From: Agromyces rhizosphaerae
GTDB lineage: Bacteria > Actinomycetota > Actinomycetes > Actinomycetales > Microbacteriaceae
NCBI RefSeq assembly: GCF_027925245.1
Contig: NZ_BSDP01000001.1
Coordinates: 1,612,001 to 1,676,000 of the forward strand
Length of the DNA: 64,000 bases
Reading direction: 5' to 3'
The notes beneath the pieces were generated by a model. That model was not told where the DNA came from. It searched no databases and worked only from the letters and a program-made list of their open reading frames with translations. Positions within the stretch are counted from its first letter, which is position 1; each line of letters starts with the position of its first letter. Below, one piece after another: positions 53,650 to 62,798 of the stretch. The position numbers and the translations under genes are program-made.

Positions 53650-54545
53650 CCGAGTTCCGCCTGCCCCTCGGCCAGTGGGTCGAGGACTTCATCGACGTGC
53701 TGACCGAGGTGCTCTCCGGCTTCTTCGCCGTGGTGCGCGCCGTCTTCCTCGGCTTCTACGACGGCGTCGACTGGGTGCTCTCCACCCCGCCGTTCTGGCT
53801 GATCATCGTGCTCGTCGCCGCGCTCGCCTGGTGGGCCCGCGGCTGGAAGCTCGCGCTCGGCTCGGTCGTCGGACTCCTGGTGATCCTCGGCGTCGACCAG
53901 TGGGACAACGCCATGGACACCCTGGCGCTCGTGCTGGTCGCGTCGACGATCGCGGTCGTCATCGCGATCCCGCTCGGCATCCTCGCCGCGCGCAGCGACC
54001 TGGCGTCGAAGATCATCAAGCCGATCCTCGACTTCATGCAGACGATGCCGGCGTTCGTCTACCTGATCCCCGCGCTCATCCTGTTCCGCGTCGGCGTCGT
54101 GCCCGGCATCGTCGCGACCATCGTGTTCGCGATGGCGCCCGGCGTGCGGCTCACCGAGCTCGGTATCCGCGGCGTCGACAAGGAGGTCGTCGAGGCCGGC
54201 CAGGCGTTCGGCTCGTCCCCCGGCCGCATCCTCCGGCAGATCCAGCTGCCGCTCGCGATGCCGTCGATCATGGCGGGCGTCAACCAGGTGATCATGCTGT
54301 CGCTCTCGATGGTCGTGATCGCCGGAATGGTCGGCGCGGGCGGACTCGGCGGCGACGTCGTGGCGAGCCTCAACCGCATCGACGTCGCGCTCGGCTTCGA
54401 GGCCGGCCTGTCGGTCGTGATCCTCGCGGTCATCCTCGACCGCATCACGGGCGCGTTCGGCGGCGGGCTGCGCAAGCGCCCGCCCGTGCGGGCGAAGCAG
54501 ACGGCGAAGGCGGATGCCGCCGAGCCGGCGCCCGTCGCCGCCTGA
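53646..54545 (+). CDS. Glycine betaine/proline ABC transporter permease
   Basis: 299 residues. ProW/OpuAB-type permease with six or seven helices and the ATPase-contact EAA-like loop IRGVDKEVVEAGQAFGSSPGRILRQIQLPLAMPSI. 4-nt overlap with the ATPase gene. Its C-terminal tail is Lys/Ala-rich. Confidence 0.93.
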   Translation: MTEFRLPLGQWVEDFIDVLTEVLSGFFAVVRAVFLGFYDGVDWVLSTPPFWLIIVLVAALAWWARGWKLALGSVVGLLVILGVDQWDNAMDTLALVLVASTIAVVIAIPLGILAARSDLASKIIKPILDFMQTMPAFVYLIPALILFRVGVVPGIVATIVFAMAPGVRLTELGIRGVDKEVVEAGQAFGSSPGRILRQIQLPLAMPSIMAGVNQVIMLSLSMVVIAGMVGAGGLGGDVVASLNRIDVALGFEAGLSVVILAVILDRITGAFGGGLRKRPPVRAKQTAKADAAEPAPVAA

Positions 54546-54718
54546 GCCGCATCCGGACACCACCACCCCCAAGACCACCGGCCGGACCCCCGGCCGGATC
54601 GGACGGGGCGAGCTGGTGCGCGCGCTCTGCGCCGCATCCGCCCGCCCATCATCCGTGCGCACCCGCGCGGACCCCCAACACCCGTGACGCGACCGCGGCG
54701 CGGGAGGAAAGGAACACC

Positions 54719-55609
54719 ATGCAGAAGCGACACCTCACCGGAGCCCTCGCGCTCGGTGCCGCCGGCGCCCTCGCGCTCACCGGCTGCGCCACGGCCGGCG
54801 ACGCCGGCTCGGCCGACGAGGCGAACAACGAGATCACCATCGCCGTGTTCAACGGCTGGGACGAGGGCATCGCGGCCAGCGAGCTCTGGAACGCGATCCT
54901 CACCGAGCAGGGCTACGACGTGACCCTCGAGTACGCCGACGTCGCTCCCGTCTTCTCGGGCCTGTCGACCGGCGACTACGACGCCACGTTCGACGTGTGG
55001 CTGCCGCAGACCCACGCCTCGTACCTCGAGGAGTACGGCGACGACATCGCCGACCTGGGCGCCTGGAACGAGGAGGCCGCCCTCACCATCGCGGTGAACG
55101 AGGACGCCCCGATCGACTCGCTCGCCGACCTCGCCGACAACGCGGACGCGTTCGGCAACCGCATCGTCGGCATCGAGCCGGGCGCCGGCCTCACCGGCGC
55201 CGTCGAGGACTCGGTCATCCCGACCTACGGCCTGGAGGACATGGAGTTCCTCACCTCGTCGACCCCGGCCATGCTCGCCGAGCTGACCGCGGCCACCGAC
55301 GCGGGCGAGAACGTCATCGTCACCCTGTGGCGTCCGCACTGGGCCTACGACGCGTTCCCGATCAAGGACCTCGAGGACCCCGAGGGCACCCTGGGCACCG
55401 CCGAGGGCATCCACACCTACGCCAAGGCGTCGTTCGAGGACGAGTTCCCCGAGGTCGCCGAGTGGTTCTCGAACTTCCAGATGGACAGCGAGCTGCTGTA
55501 CTCGCTCGAGAACGCCATGTTCAACGAGAACGACACCGACGACTACCAGCCCATCGTGGCCGAGTGGATCGCCGACAACCAGGAGTGGGTCGACTCGCTC
55601 ACCCAGTGA
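54719..55609 (+). CDS. Glycine betaine-binding lipoprotein
   Basis: 296 residues. Lipobox LALTGC at residues 18-23; then the OpuAC-type fold with ligand-contacting tryptophans (FNGWDEGIAASELW, VWLPQTHASYL, LWRPHWAYDAFP). ATG 54719 follows GGGAGGAAAGG. Separated from the permease by 173 bp with a small ccggccgg hairpin, so it may be expressed at a higher level. Delivers betaine or choline to the transporter. Confidence 0.92.
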   Translation: MQKRHLTGALALGAAGALALTGCATAGDAGSADEANNEITIAVFNGWDEGIAASELWNAILTEQGYDVTLEYADVAPVFSGLSTGDYDATFDVWLPQTHASYLEEYGDDIADLGAWNEEAALTIAVNEDAPIDSLADLADNADAFGNRIVGIEPGAGLTGAVEDSVIPTYGLEDMEFLTSSTPAMLAELTAATDAGENVIVTLWRPHWAYDAFPIKDLEDPEGTLGTAEGIHTYAKASFEDEFPEVAEWFSNFQMDSELLYSLENAMFNENDTDDYQPIVAEWIADNQEWVDSLTQ

Positions 55610-55628
55610 GACTCGGCTGACACCTGAA

Positions 55629-55666
55629 CGGATGCCGCGGGCGGCGAGTGCCACCCGCGGCATCCG
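55629..55666 (+). terminator. Terminator after the betaine operon
   Basis: CGGATGCCGCGGG (55629-55641) pairs perfectly with CCCGCGGCATCCG (55654-55666), loop 12 nt, 19 nt after the stop. The rest of the gap to 55851 holds two small direct repeats (GATTCCGGCGGG at 55742 and 55761). Confidence 0.8.
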
Positions 55667-55851
55667 CGCGTCCGGGCCGCTTGCCTACCCGTACCGGCAC
55701 GTGCCGTTCGCACGGGCCCGCGCTGCAGCACGTGCCGCTGTGATTCCGGCGGGCCGCTTTGATTCCGGCGGGGGGTGCGCACGCGCGACGCACGGGAGTA
55801 GGGTCGGCGGCGGGAGCCGGGGCGGGGGCCCGGGCCGGAGGGGGAACTCCG

Positions 55852-57243
55852 ATGACCGACCAGCGCACCGACCGGGATGACGATTCCGGCCTGATGGAAC
55901 CGCGGTTCCTCAGGCCCGGCGAGTCGACGCTCTCCGACCACGACGTCTTCCCCGAGCACGAGGAACTCCCGCAGACGGCGTACCAGATCGTGCACGACGA
56001 GATCATGCTCGACGGCAACGCGCGGCTGAACCTCGCGACCTTCGTCGGCACGTGGATGAACGACGAGTCGAAGAAGCTGGTCGTCGACGCCGCCGACAAG
56101 AACATGGTCGACAAGGACGAGTACCCGCGCACCGCGGCCATCGAGGAGCACTGCTGGAAGATGCTCGCCGGGCTGTGGAACGCGCCCGACCCGAAGCACA
56201 CGATCGGCACGTCGACCATCGGCTCGTCCGAGGGCGCGATGCTCGGCGGCCTGGCGCTGAAGCGCCGCTGGCAGCAGGCCCGCCGCGCGGCCGGGAAGTC
56301 GACCGAGCAGCCGAACCTCGTCATGTCGAGCGCCGTGCAGGTGTGCTGGGAGAAGTTCTGCAACTACTTCGAGGTCGAGATGCGGCTGGTGCCCATCAGC
56401 GAGGAGCATCCGTGCCTCGACGGCAGCCAGGTCGCCGACTACGTGGACGAGCACACGATCGGCGTCGTGGCCATCATGGGGGTGACGTACACGGGCGCCT
56501 ACGAGCCCGTGCAGGAGATCGCCGAGGCGCTCGACGCGCTGCAGGCCGAGACCGGCCTCGACGTGCCGATCCACGTCGACGGCGCCTCGGGCGGCATGGT
56601 CGCGCCGTTCATCCAGCCCGACATCGTCTGGGACTTCCGCCTCGAGCGCGTGCACTCGATCAACACGTCGGGCCACAAGTACGGGCTCGTCTACCCCGGC
56701 GTCGGCTGGGTCGTCTGGCGCAGCCGCGACCTGCTGCCCGACGACCTCATCTTCGAGGTCAGCTACCTCGGCGGCTCGATGCCCACGCTCGCGCTGAACT
56801 TCTCGCGGCCGGGTGCGCCCATCCTGCTGCAGTACTTCATGTTCCTGCGGCTCGGCCGCGAGGGGTACCGCGCCGTGCAGCAGGACTCGCAGGACGTGGC
56901 CAAGTACCTCTCGGCGGGCATCGCGGCGCTCGGGCCGTTCGAGCTGTGGAACGACGGCAGCGACATCCCGGTCTTCGCCTGGCGCCTGAAGGACGCGGAC
57001 TCGCACAACTGGACGCTCTACGACCTGCAGGACCGCCTGCGCATGAAGGGGTGGCTGGTGCCGGCCTATCCGATGCCCGACGACCTCGCGGACGTGACGG
57101 TGCAGCGCATCGTCGTGCGCAACGGGCTCACGATGGACCTCGCCGACGAGCTCCTCGACGACATCCGCACGGCCACCGAGTACCTCGAGCAGCTGCAGAC
57201 GCCGATGCCCGACACCGGCAACCGCGCCGCCTTCCACCACTGA
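55852..57243 (+). CDS. gadB: Glutamate decarboxylase
   Basis: 463 residues, same length class as E. coli GadB. PLP lysine Lys276 lies in NTSGHKYGLVYPG; IHVDGASGGMVAPF and TIGSSEGAMLGGLA are other signatures. Converts glutamate to GABA with proton consumption, giving acid tolerance. GGGGGAACTCCG-type region precedes ATG 55852. No gadC antiporter is adjacent, so GABA may be further metabolised. Confidence 0.96.
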   Translation: MTDQRTDRDDDSGLMEPRFLRPGESTLSDHDVFPEHEELPQTAYQIVHDEIMLDGNARLNLATFVGTWMNDESKKLVVDAADKNMVDKDEYPRTAAIEEHCWKMLAGLWNAPDPKHTIGTSTIGSSEGAMLGGLALKRRWQQARRAAGKSTEQPNLVMSSAVQVCWEKFCNYFEVEMRLVPISEEHPCLDGSQVADYVDEHTIGVVAIMGVTYTGAYEPVQEIAEALDALQAETGLDVPIHVDGASGGMVAPFIQPDIVWDFRLERVHSINTSGHKYGLVYPGVGWVVWRSRDLLPDDLIFEVSYLGGSMPTLALNFSRPGAPILLQYFMFLRLGREGYRAVQQDSQDVAKYLSAGIAALGPFELWNDGSDIPVFAWRLKDADSHNWTLYDLQDRLRMKGWLVPAYPMPDDLADVTVQRIVVRNGLTMDLADELLDDIRTATEYLEQLQTPMPDTGNRAAFHH

Positions 57244-57301
57244 ACGGGCGGATGACTCGGGCCTGCGCCCGCGCCGATTCGGTCGTGACCGGCCGGTCTG
57301 G

Positions 57302-57307
57302 TATTCT
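57302..57307 (+). promoter_or_regulatory. -10 box TATTCT of the rpmB-rpmG-rpsN operon
   Basis: TATTCT in the 210-bp gap; leader about 140 nt. No Zur-type AT-rich palindrome is visible in 57244-57453. Confidence 0.45.
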
Positions 57308-57416
57308 GGCTCGTTGGCTGGGTACTTCCACTGCCCAGGCCGCGACAATCCCCCTCGAATCCATGCGATCCGTCGTGTGCGTTCGGTGGGGTGCGTCAGC
57401 AGACAAGAGACCTTGG

Positions 57417-57434
57417 GAGGGGCATCCGCCCCTC
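57417..57434 (+). promoter_or_regulatory. Hairpin in the rpmB leader
   Basis: GAGGGGC/GCCCCTC stem with loop ATCC, 8 nt upstream of the GGAGGAAAG ribosome site. Could modulate translation or mark an RNA-protein site. Confidence 0.45.
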
Positions 57435-57453
57435 GGTATTGGAGGAAAGACCA

Positions 57454-57690
57454 ATGGCAGCAGTGTGCCAGGTGACCGGAGCCGTTCCCGGCTTCGGCCA
57501 CAACATCTCGCACTCGCACCGCCGGACGAAGCGCCGCTTCGACCCGAACGTGCAGAAGAAGACGTACTACGTGCCGTCGCTGCGTCGTAACGTCACCCTG
57601 AACGTGTCCGCCAAGGGCATCAAGGTGATCGACGCTCGTGGCATTGAGGCCGTCGTCAAGGACATCCAGGCTCGTGGGGTGAAGCTCTAA
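57454..57690 (+). CDS. rpmB: 50S ribosomal protein L28, zinc-free type
   Basis: 78 residues. [20 protein letters not shown] and [12 protein letters not shown] are standard L28. Only one cysteine is present, so it is the C-minus form that needs no zinc, unlike the four-cysteine paralog of many actinobacteria. ATG 57454 follows GGAGGAAAG. Overlaps rpmG by 1 nt (TAATG). Confidence 0.96.
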   Translation: MAAVCQVTGAVPGFGHNISHSHRRTKRRFDPNVQKKTYYVPSLRRNVTLNVSAKGIKVIDARGIEAVVKDIQARGVKL

Positions 57691-57857
57691 TGGCGAAGCA
57701 GCAGGACATCCGCCCGATCATCAAGCTTCGGTCGACCGCGGGCACCGGGTACACCTACGTGACCCGCAAGAACCGTCGCAACAACCCCGACCGCCTCGTG
57801 CTCAAGAAGTACGACCCCGTGGTGCGCAAGCACGTCGACTTCCGAGAGGAGCGCTAG
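57690..57857 (+). CDS. rpmG: 50S ribosomal protein L33, zinc-free type
   Basis: 55 residues from ATG 57690 to TAG 57857. The sequence ([37 protein letters not shown]) is L33; the two CxxC pairs of zinc-binding L33 are entirely missing. Middle gene of the L28-L33-S14 operon, starting on the last base of rpmB. Confidence 0.96.
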   Translation: MAKQQDIRPIIKLRSTAGTGYTYVTRKNRRNNPDRLVLKKYDPVVRKHVDFREER

Positions 57858-57860
57858 ACA

Positions 57861-58166
57861 ATGGCCAAGAAGAGCAAGATCGCGCGCAACGAGCAGCGCA
57901 AGGTGATCGTCGACCGGTACGCCGAGAAGCGCGCCGAGCTGAAGAAGACCCTCGTCGACCCGAACGCGACCGACGAGGCCCGTGAGGCCGCTCGCGTCGG
58001 CCTGCAGAAGCTCCCGCGCAACGCCTCGCCGGTGCGCGTGCGCTCGCGTGACGCCATCGACGGCCGCCCCCGCGGCGTGCTGACGAAGTTCGGCATCTCG
58101 CGTGTGCGCTTCCGCGACATGGCGCACCGTGGCGAGCTGCCCGGCATCACCAAGTCGAGCTGGTAG
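57861..58166 (+). CDS. rpsN: 30S ribosomal protein S14, zinc-free type
   Basis: 101 residues, the long C-minus S14 form without any cysteine (the usual zinc motif region reads [15 protein letters not shown]). Binds 16S rRNA in the head of the small subunit. Starts 3 nt after rpmG. Ends at a strong terminator. Confidence 0.96.
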   Translation: MAKKSKIARNEQRKVIVDRYAEKRAELKKTLVDPNATDEAREAARVGLQKLPRNASPVRVRSRDAIDGRPRGVLTKFGISRVRFRDMAHRGELPGITKSSW

Positions 58167-58181
58167 CCACTCCACGCATCC

Positions 58182-58217
58182 ACGAAGGGCCGTCCCGATC
58201 TCGGGGCGGCCCTTCGT
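58182..58217 (+). terminator. Strong terminator after rpsN
   Basis: ACGAAGGGCCG pairs with CGGCCCTTCGT, and the inner TCCCGA/TCGGGG continues the stem. 15 nt after the stop. Confidence 0.88.
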
Positions 58218-58278
58218 CGTCCCCGCGCCCGAGCGTTCCTCCTCTGCTCGCCACGCCGTGTGGAATTCTCGCGAACCC

Positions 58279-58318
58279 CCGGAAATCCGCGTGTTTCCGG
58301 GGATCTCTGTTACATTCG
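58279..58318 (+). promoter_or_regulatory. Inverted repeat and -10 box of the HU gene
   Basis: CCCCGGAAA (58279-58287) is inverted at TTTCCGGGG (58296-58304), 8-bp spacer, just ahead of -10 TACATT (58313-58318). The repeat covers the -35 region, as an operator would. Confidence 0.55.
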
Positions 58319-58415
58319 AGGCGGCCGATCGGCCACGGGGGATACCCATTCAGGGCGCCTCCGACACAACTGAAACAGCTGTACCGAAACAGTGAAGGTC
58401 CGAGGAGGACATCCA

Positions 58416-58703
58416 ATGGCTGACAAGTCGCTGAACAAGACCGACCTCGTCGCGAAGATCGCGGCGGACACGGACTTGAGCCAGGCCGCCGTCGACAAGG
58501 TGCTCGGCAGCCTCTTCGACGTGATCGCGGAGTCGGTCGCATCCGACACCAAGGTCTCGATCCCCGGCTGGCTCGCCGTCGAGCGCACGCACCGTGCGGC
58601 GCGCACCGGCCGCAACCCGCAGACCGGCGCCGAGATCACCATCCCCGCCGGCTACTCCGTCAAGGTGAGCGCGGGCTCGAAGCTGAAGGCCGCCGCCAAG
58701 TAG
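58416..58703 (+). CDS. HU-family DNA-binding protein
   Basis: 95 residues. The HU/IHF fold is clear: LNKTDLVAKIAADTDLSQAAVDKVLGSLFDVI and the arm region RAARTGRNPQTGAEITIPAGYSVKVSAG. Compacts DNA and assists repair and transcription. Short form without the Lys-rich tail of mycobacterial HupB. ATG 58416 follows GAGGAGG. Confidence 0.95.
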   Translation: MADKSLNKTDLVAKIAADTDLSQAAVDKVLGSLFDVIAESVASDTKVSIPGWLAVERTHRAARTGRNPQTGAEITIPAGYSVKVSAGSKLKAAAK

Positions 58704-58800
58704 GCGACACGCGACCTCGAGGGAGGGCGTCGGCTCCGGCCGGCGCCCTCCCTTCCGCATTCGGGCGGATGCGGCGGAAATCCGCGCCCTGTCCAGCGCT

Positions 58801-58806
58801 TAGGCT
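58801..58806 (+). promoter_or_regulatory. -10 box TAGGCT, leaderless copD-ctaG promoter
   Basis: TAGGCT ends six nucleotides before GTG 58813. Confidence 0.55.
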
Positions 58807-58812
58807 GGTCTG

Positions 58813-60807
58813 GTGCCCCGCTCCGCCCGCGTGTTCGGCCCCGCCGTACTGCTGACCGTCGCCGTCCTGGCGACGCTCGCGGGCCTCGTCGTCGGCGGCG
58901 GCGCCGAGCCGCTCCCCCTCCAGGACGCCGGCCCCGTGGTGCGCTGGGGCCTCCCGATCGCGAAGCTCTTCGTCAACCTCGGCGTCGCGGGCACGCTCGG
59001 CGGGCTCATCATGGCCGTCTGGGCGCTGACGCCGAAGCAGCGCGAGTTCGGCGCCGCGCTCGACGTCGCGGCAGCATCGGCGGCGGTCTTCACCGTGGCG
59101 GCCGCGACCACCACCCTCTTCACGTTCCTCAGCGTGAGCGGCGCCGCGCTCACCTTCGACGACCGCTTCGGCGCGGCGCTCGGGCAGTTCCTCACGACCA
59201 TCGAGCTCGGCCAGGCGTGGCTCACCACGACGCTGGTCGCCGCCGCGGTGACCGTGCTCTGCTTCGCGGTGCGCAACCACACCGCACTGGTGTTCGTCAC
59301 CGCGCTCGCGCTCGTCTCGCTGCTGCCGATGGCCGAGCAGGGGCACGCCGCGGGCACGTCGGGCCACGACCAGGCCGTCACCGGGCTCGGCCTGCACCTG
59401 GTCTTCGCCGGCGTCTGGCTCGGCGGGCTCCTCGTGATCGTGCTGCTGCGGGGCATCATCGAGCCGGGCCGCCTCCCGGTCGTCGTCGCACGCTACTCCA
59501 CCGTCGCGCTCATCTCGTTCATCGTCGTCGCGTTCTCGGGGTACGTCAGCGCCGCGCTCCGGGTCGGCACGCTCGACCAGCTCGCGACGCCCTACGGGCT
59601 GCTCATCGTCGTGAAGCTCGTCGCGCTGCTCGCACTCGGCGGCTTCGGCGCCCTGCAGCGGCGCTGGCTGATCGGGCGGATGCAGCGGGCCGGCGCTTCC
59701 GGCACCGGCTCCGCCCGCACTCCCGGCGCGTTCTGGTGGCTCGTCGTCGGCGAGCTCGCCTTCATGGGCCTCGCCTCGGGCGCCGCAGCCGCCCTCGCAC
59801 GCACCGCGACGCCCGTCGAGCAGGTGCCCGCGACCGACCTCGCGCAGCCGACCCCGGCCGAACTGCTCACCGGCGAGCCGCTGCCGCCGCCCCCGTCGAT
59901 CGAGAACTACCTGACGCTCTGGAACTTCGACCCGCTCTGGGTGCTCGCCTGCGGATTCGGCATCTTCTTCTACGTCGCGGGCGTCGTGCGCCTCCGCCGT
60001 CGCGGCGACCGCTGGCCGATCTACCGCGCCGTGCTCTGGGTGGCCGGCATGCTGCTGCTCTTCTGGGTGACCAACGGCGGCGTGAACGCCTACCAGGAGA
60101 CCCTGTTCTCGGCGCACATGCTCGCGCACATGCTGCTGACGATGGCGGTGCCGGTCATGCTCGTGCCGGGCGCCCCGGTCACGCTCGCCGCGCGCGCGAT
60201 CCACGCCCGCAAGGACGGCAGCCGCGGCGGCCGCGAGTGGATCCTGCTCGCGGTGCACTCGCGGTTCGCCGGCGTCATCGCCAACCCGATCGTCGCCGCG
60301 GTGCTCTTCGCCGGGTCGCTCTGGGTCTTCTACTACTCGGGCCTGCTGCGCTGGGCGATGGAGGACCACATCGGCCACGAGTGGATGATCGTCCACTTCC
60401 TCATCACCGGCTACCTCTTCGCGCAGTCGCTCATCGGCATCGACCCGGTGCCGTACCGCCTGCCGTACCCGTTCCGGCTGCTGCTGCTGCTCGCCACGAT
60501 GGCGTTCCACGCGTTCTTCGGCGTCGCGCTCATGATGGGCACGGGCCTGCTGGCCGCGGACTGGTACGGCGCGATGGGGTGGGGCACGGATGCCCTCGCC
60601 GACCAGGTGCTCGGCGGCGGCATCGCGTGGTCGATCGGCGAGATCCCGACGCTCGCGCTGGCGATCACCGTCGCGGTCCAGTGGTCGCGCAGCGACGAGC
60701 GCGAGTCGCGCCGCCGCGACCGGCACGCCGACCGCACGGGCGACGCCGAGCTCGAGGAGTACAACGCGCGGCTCGCGGCCATCGCCGAGCGCGACGCGCG
60801 CCGCTGA
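58813..60807 (+). CDS. CopD-CtaG fusion membrane protein (copper/cytochrome oxidase assembly)
   Basis: 664 residues. The N-terminal half has the CopD-type helices (VAAAVTVLCFAVRN, LGLHLVFAGVWLGGLLVI, LISFIVVAFSGYVSAAL); the C-terminal half is CtaG (AHMLAHMLLTMAVPVMLVPGAP, EWMIVHFLITGYLFAQSLIGIDP) with several histidines that bind copper. Supplies copper to cytochrome c oxidase or exports it. Leaderless GTG start. Highly charged C-terminal tail. Ends at a hairpin shared with the convergent gene. Confidence 0.9.
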   Translation: MPRSARVFGPAVLLTVAVLATLAGLVVGGGAEPLPLQDAGPVVRWGLPIAKLFVNLGVAGTLGGLIMAVWALTPKQREFGAALDVAAASAAVFTVAAATTTLFTFLSVSGAALTFDDRFGAALGQFLTTIELGQAWLTTTLVAAAVTVLCFAVRNHTALVFVTALALVSLLPMAEQGHAAGTSGHDQAVTGLGLHLVFAGVWLGGLLVIVLLRGIIEPGRLPVVVARYSTVALISFIVVAFSGYVSAALRVGTLDQLATPYGLLIVVKLVALLALGGFGALQRRWLIGRMQRAGASGTGSARTPGAFWWLVVGELAFMGLASGAAAALARTATPVEQVPATDLAQPTPAELLTGEPLPPPPSIENYLTLWNFDPLWVLACGFGIFFYVAGVVRLRRRGDRWPIYRAVLWVAGMLLLFWVTNGGVNAYQETLFSAHMLAHMLLTMAVPVMLVPGAPVTLAARAIHARKDGSRGGREWILLAVHSRFAGVIANPIVAAVLFAGSLWVFYYSGLLRWAMEDHIGHEWMIVHFLITGYLFAQSLIGIDPVPYRLPYPFRLLLLLATMAFHAFFGVALMMGTGLLAADWYGAMGWGTDALADQVLGGGIAWSIGEIPTLALAITVAVQWSRSDERESRRRDRHADRTGDAELEEYNARLAAIAERDARR

Positions 60808-60812
60808 CGGAA

Positions 60813-60844
60813 GCGCCTCGCAGCACGGATGCCGAGGGAGGCGC
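60813..60844. terminator. GCGCCTC/GAGGCGC hairpin between convergent genes
   Basis: 7-bp stem, 5 nt after the CopD-CtaG stop and 7 nt before the end of the convergent gene. Confidence 0.55.
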
Positions 60845-60850
60845 CAGGCC

Positions 60851-61900
60851 TCAGCGCAGCTCGATGGCGAGCGACCCGTCGGGCTTGATCCAGGTGGTGA
60901 GCGAGAGCACGATCGGCCGGTCCTCCTCGAGCTGCGAGAAGCTGCCGTCGAACAGCGACTGCACCTCGACCGAGATGTGCGCGGTGCCCTCGGTGCGCGG
61001 CATCTCGAAGGCGTCCTCTCCGGGCGTCAGCGTCACGACCGGGTACTCGACGATCGACCACTGCGGGGACGAGACGACGCGGTCGTCGATCACGATGCCG
61101 AAGGGGCATCCGCTCGGCTGCAGCACCGGCTGGGTCGCACAGGTCTCGGAGAGGTACTCGTCGACCTCCTCCTGCACGCGCTGCACGAACACGTCGGTCG
61201 GCGCGGTCACGACCACGACCTCGTTCTCGCCGTCGCGCACCACGGGCAGCTCGACCGGGGGCGCCGTGAGCAGCTGCGAGTCGTAGGCGAATTCGTACGC
61301 CGCCGGCGCCACGGTCAGGTACGGCGCCGACTGCGTGAACGCGGCGAGGTCGTCGCCGCTCTTGCCCACGCGCGTGTCGAGGGTGAGCGAGCCGACCTGG
61401 AAGAGGGCGCCGTTCTCGACGGTGACGTCGATCACCGCGAGCGGGCTCTCGGCGAACTCCCACCGGTTGAGCACGCCGTACAGCGGCTCGAGCGGGCGCA
61501 CCACGTACGCCGACTCGCTGATCACGGTGCCGATGCGGTAGCTCGCGGTCACGACGTGCACGCCGTCGTCGCCCTCCACGTCGCTCAGGATCCGCACGTC
61601 CTCGGGGCCGTGGTCGATCACGCCCGAGCGCAGCAGCGCGGTCGACGTCGACGGGTCGATGCCGCGCTCCTCGAGCTCGGCGCTCGACAGCTCGACGCCC
61701 GGGGTGGCCATGACCTGCGAGATGTCGTCGTCGGCGATCGCCTGCAGGTAGCGCTCGACGAACGTCGACGAGCCGTACACGGTGCGGTTCAGCCCGCCCA
61801 CGGCGGCCACGAACGCCACCACGAGCAGCACGGCGAGCAGCGACCAGCCGAGTACCGCCCAGACCGACACGCCGGGGGGTCGGTCGGTCTCGGTCGCCAT
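60851..61900 (-). CDS. Membrane-anchored hypothetical protein, 349 aa
   Basis: A single N-terminal hydrophobic helix (VSVWAVLGWSLLAVLLVVAFVAAV) anchors a large extracytoplasmic part with beta-rich pattern. Two cysteines (CATQPVLQPSGC, near 280) may form a disulfide. I do not recognise a domain. TAGACT ends six nucleotides before ATG 61900. Next to an ion channel gene on the same strand, 9 bp apart. Confidence 0.75.
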   Translation of the reverse strand: MATETDRPPGVSVWAVLGWSLLAVLLVVAFVAAVGGLNRTVYGSSTFVERYLQAIADDDISQVMATPGVELSSAELEERGIDPSTSTALLRSGVIDHGPEDVRILSDVEGDDGVHVVTASYRIGTVISESAYVVRPLEPLYGVLNRWEFAESPLAVIDVTVENGALFQVGSLTLDTRVGKSGDDLAAFTQSAPYLTVAPAAYEFAYDSQLLTAPPVELPVVRDGENEVVVVTAPTDVFVQRVQEEVDEYLSETCATQPVLQPSGCPFGIVIDDRVVSSPQWSIVEYPVVTLTPGEDAFEMPRTEGTAHISVEVQSLFDGSFSQLEEDRPIVLSLTTWIKPDGSLAIELR

Positions 61901-61906
61901 CGCCCC

Positions 61907-61912
61907 AGTCTA
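61907..61912 (-). promoter_or_regulatory. -10 box TAGACT, leaderless promoter
   Basis: Minus-strand TAGACT, six nucleotides before ATG 61900; it lies just at the end of the upstream channel gene. Confidence 0.5.
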
Positions 61913-62638
61913 GGGAGACGTGGTCACGCGATCCTGAGTGCCCGCGCGCGCCAGCTCGACGCGCAGCGCACGCACCTCGCGCGTCAGCTCGTCGACCTGG
62001 GCGCGCGTCGCGGCCTGCTCCGAGGCGTCGTGCTGGGCCACCCGGTCGACGATCCAGGAGGCGAACGACGCGGTGACCACCCCGAGCAGCGCGATGCCCG
62101 CGAACATGACGGCCGCGGCGACGAGCTGCCCGGTGGTCGTGACCGGCGTCATGTCGCCGTAGCCGACGGTCGTGATGGTGACGAGCGCCCACCAGAGCCC
62201 CTCGCCGAGGGTGTCGATGTCTCCGTGCCCCCGCTCGGCGTCGACCATCGCGAGCGCGCCGAGGTAGACGATGAGCACCGATGCGCCGATGGCGTACTGC
62301 ACCACGCGCCCGCGGAACGCGCCGCCCGTCGTGCGCTGGAGGATCGCGAACAGCGCGACGAGCCGGATGAGCCGCAGCGGCCGGAGGAAGGGCAGCAGCA
62401 CGATCGCGAGGTCGGGCAGGTGCGCACGGAACCACGGCCACCGCGGCGAGGCGAGCGAGAGGCGGACCACGTAGTCGACGAGGAAGGCGACCCAGATCAC
62501 CGCCATGACCGACTCCGCGGCGGCGCGCTCGGTGCCCCGCAGGTCGGCGAGCACCTCCCACGAGTACGCGACGAGGAACACGACCGCGCACGCGAGCAGG
62601 GGCCAGTCGGTCAGCTTCCGCCAGCGCGCTTCGTCCAC
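61910..62638 (-). CDS. Voltage-gated-type potassium channel
   Basis: 242 residues. Six helices with the selectivity filter TITTVGYGDMTP near residue 165 and an S4-like arginine-bearing helix (LRPLRLIRLVALFAIL). A coiled-coil tail (QAATRAQVDELTREVRALRVELA) follows. GTG 62638 chosen: TACACT ends six nucleotides before it, and the longer frame has no ribosome site. Confidence 0.92.
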   Translation of the reverse strand: MDEARWRKLTDWPLLACAVVFLVAYSWEVLADLRGTERAAAESVMAVIWVAFLVDYVVRLSLASPRWPWFRAHLPDLAIVLLPFLRPLRLIRLVALFAILQRTTGGAFRGRVVQYAIGASVLIVYLGALAMVDAERGHGDIDTLGEGLWWALVTITTVGYGDMTPVTTTGQLVAAAVMFAGIALLGVVTASFASWIVDRVAQHDASEQAATRAQVDELTREVRALRVELARAGTQDRVTTSP

Positions 62639-62644
62639 CGGGCG

Positions 62645-62650
62645 AGTGTA
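62645..62650 (-). promoter_or_regulatory. -10 box TACACT, leaderless K+ channel promoter
   Basis: Minus-strand TACACT, six nucleotides before GTG 62638. Confidence 0.55.
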
Positions 62651-62798
62651 GCCACGCCCCGGCGCCGGCCGGCACCGCGTGCGGCGCGGGCCTGTGGAGA
62701 AGGCGGGGGCGGATGCCACGGGGCGCCCGCGGGCCCGGGGCCGCGAGACGCGGTTACAGTGGGGGCGTCCGTCACCAGTCGCCGGGAGCCGTCAGCTC

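Noticed and set aside
57244..57453. Zur operator ahead of rpmB
   Set aside because: No AT-rich TGA-N-AAT-like palindrome as at 47767 could be found.
58660..60726. 688-codon minus-strand frame opposite the CopD-CtaG gene
   Set aside because: Arg/Asp/Glu-rich shadow of a convincing membrane protein gene.
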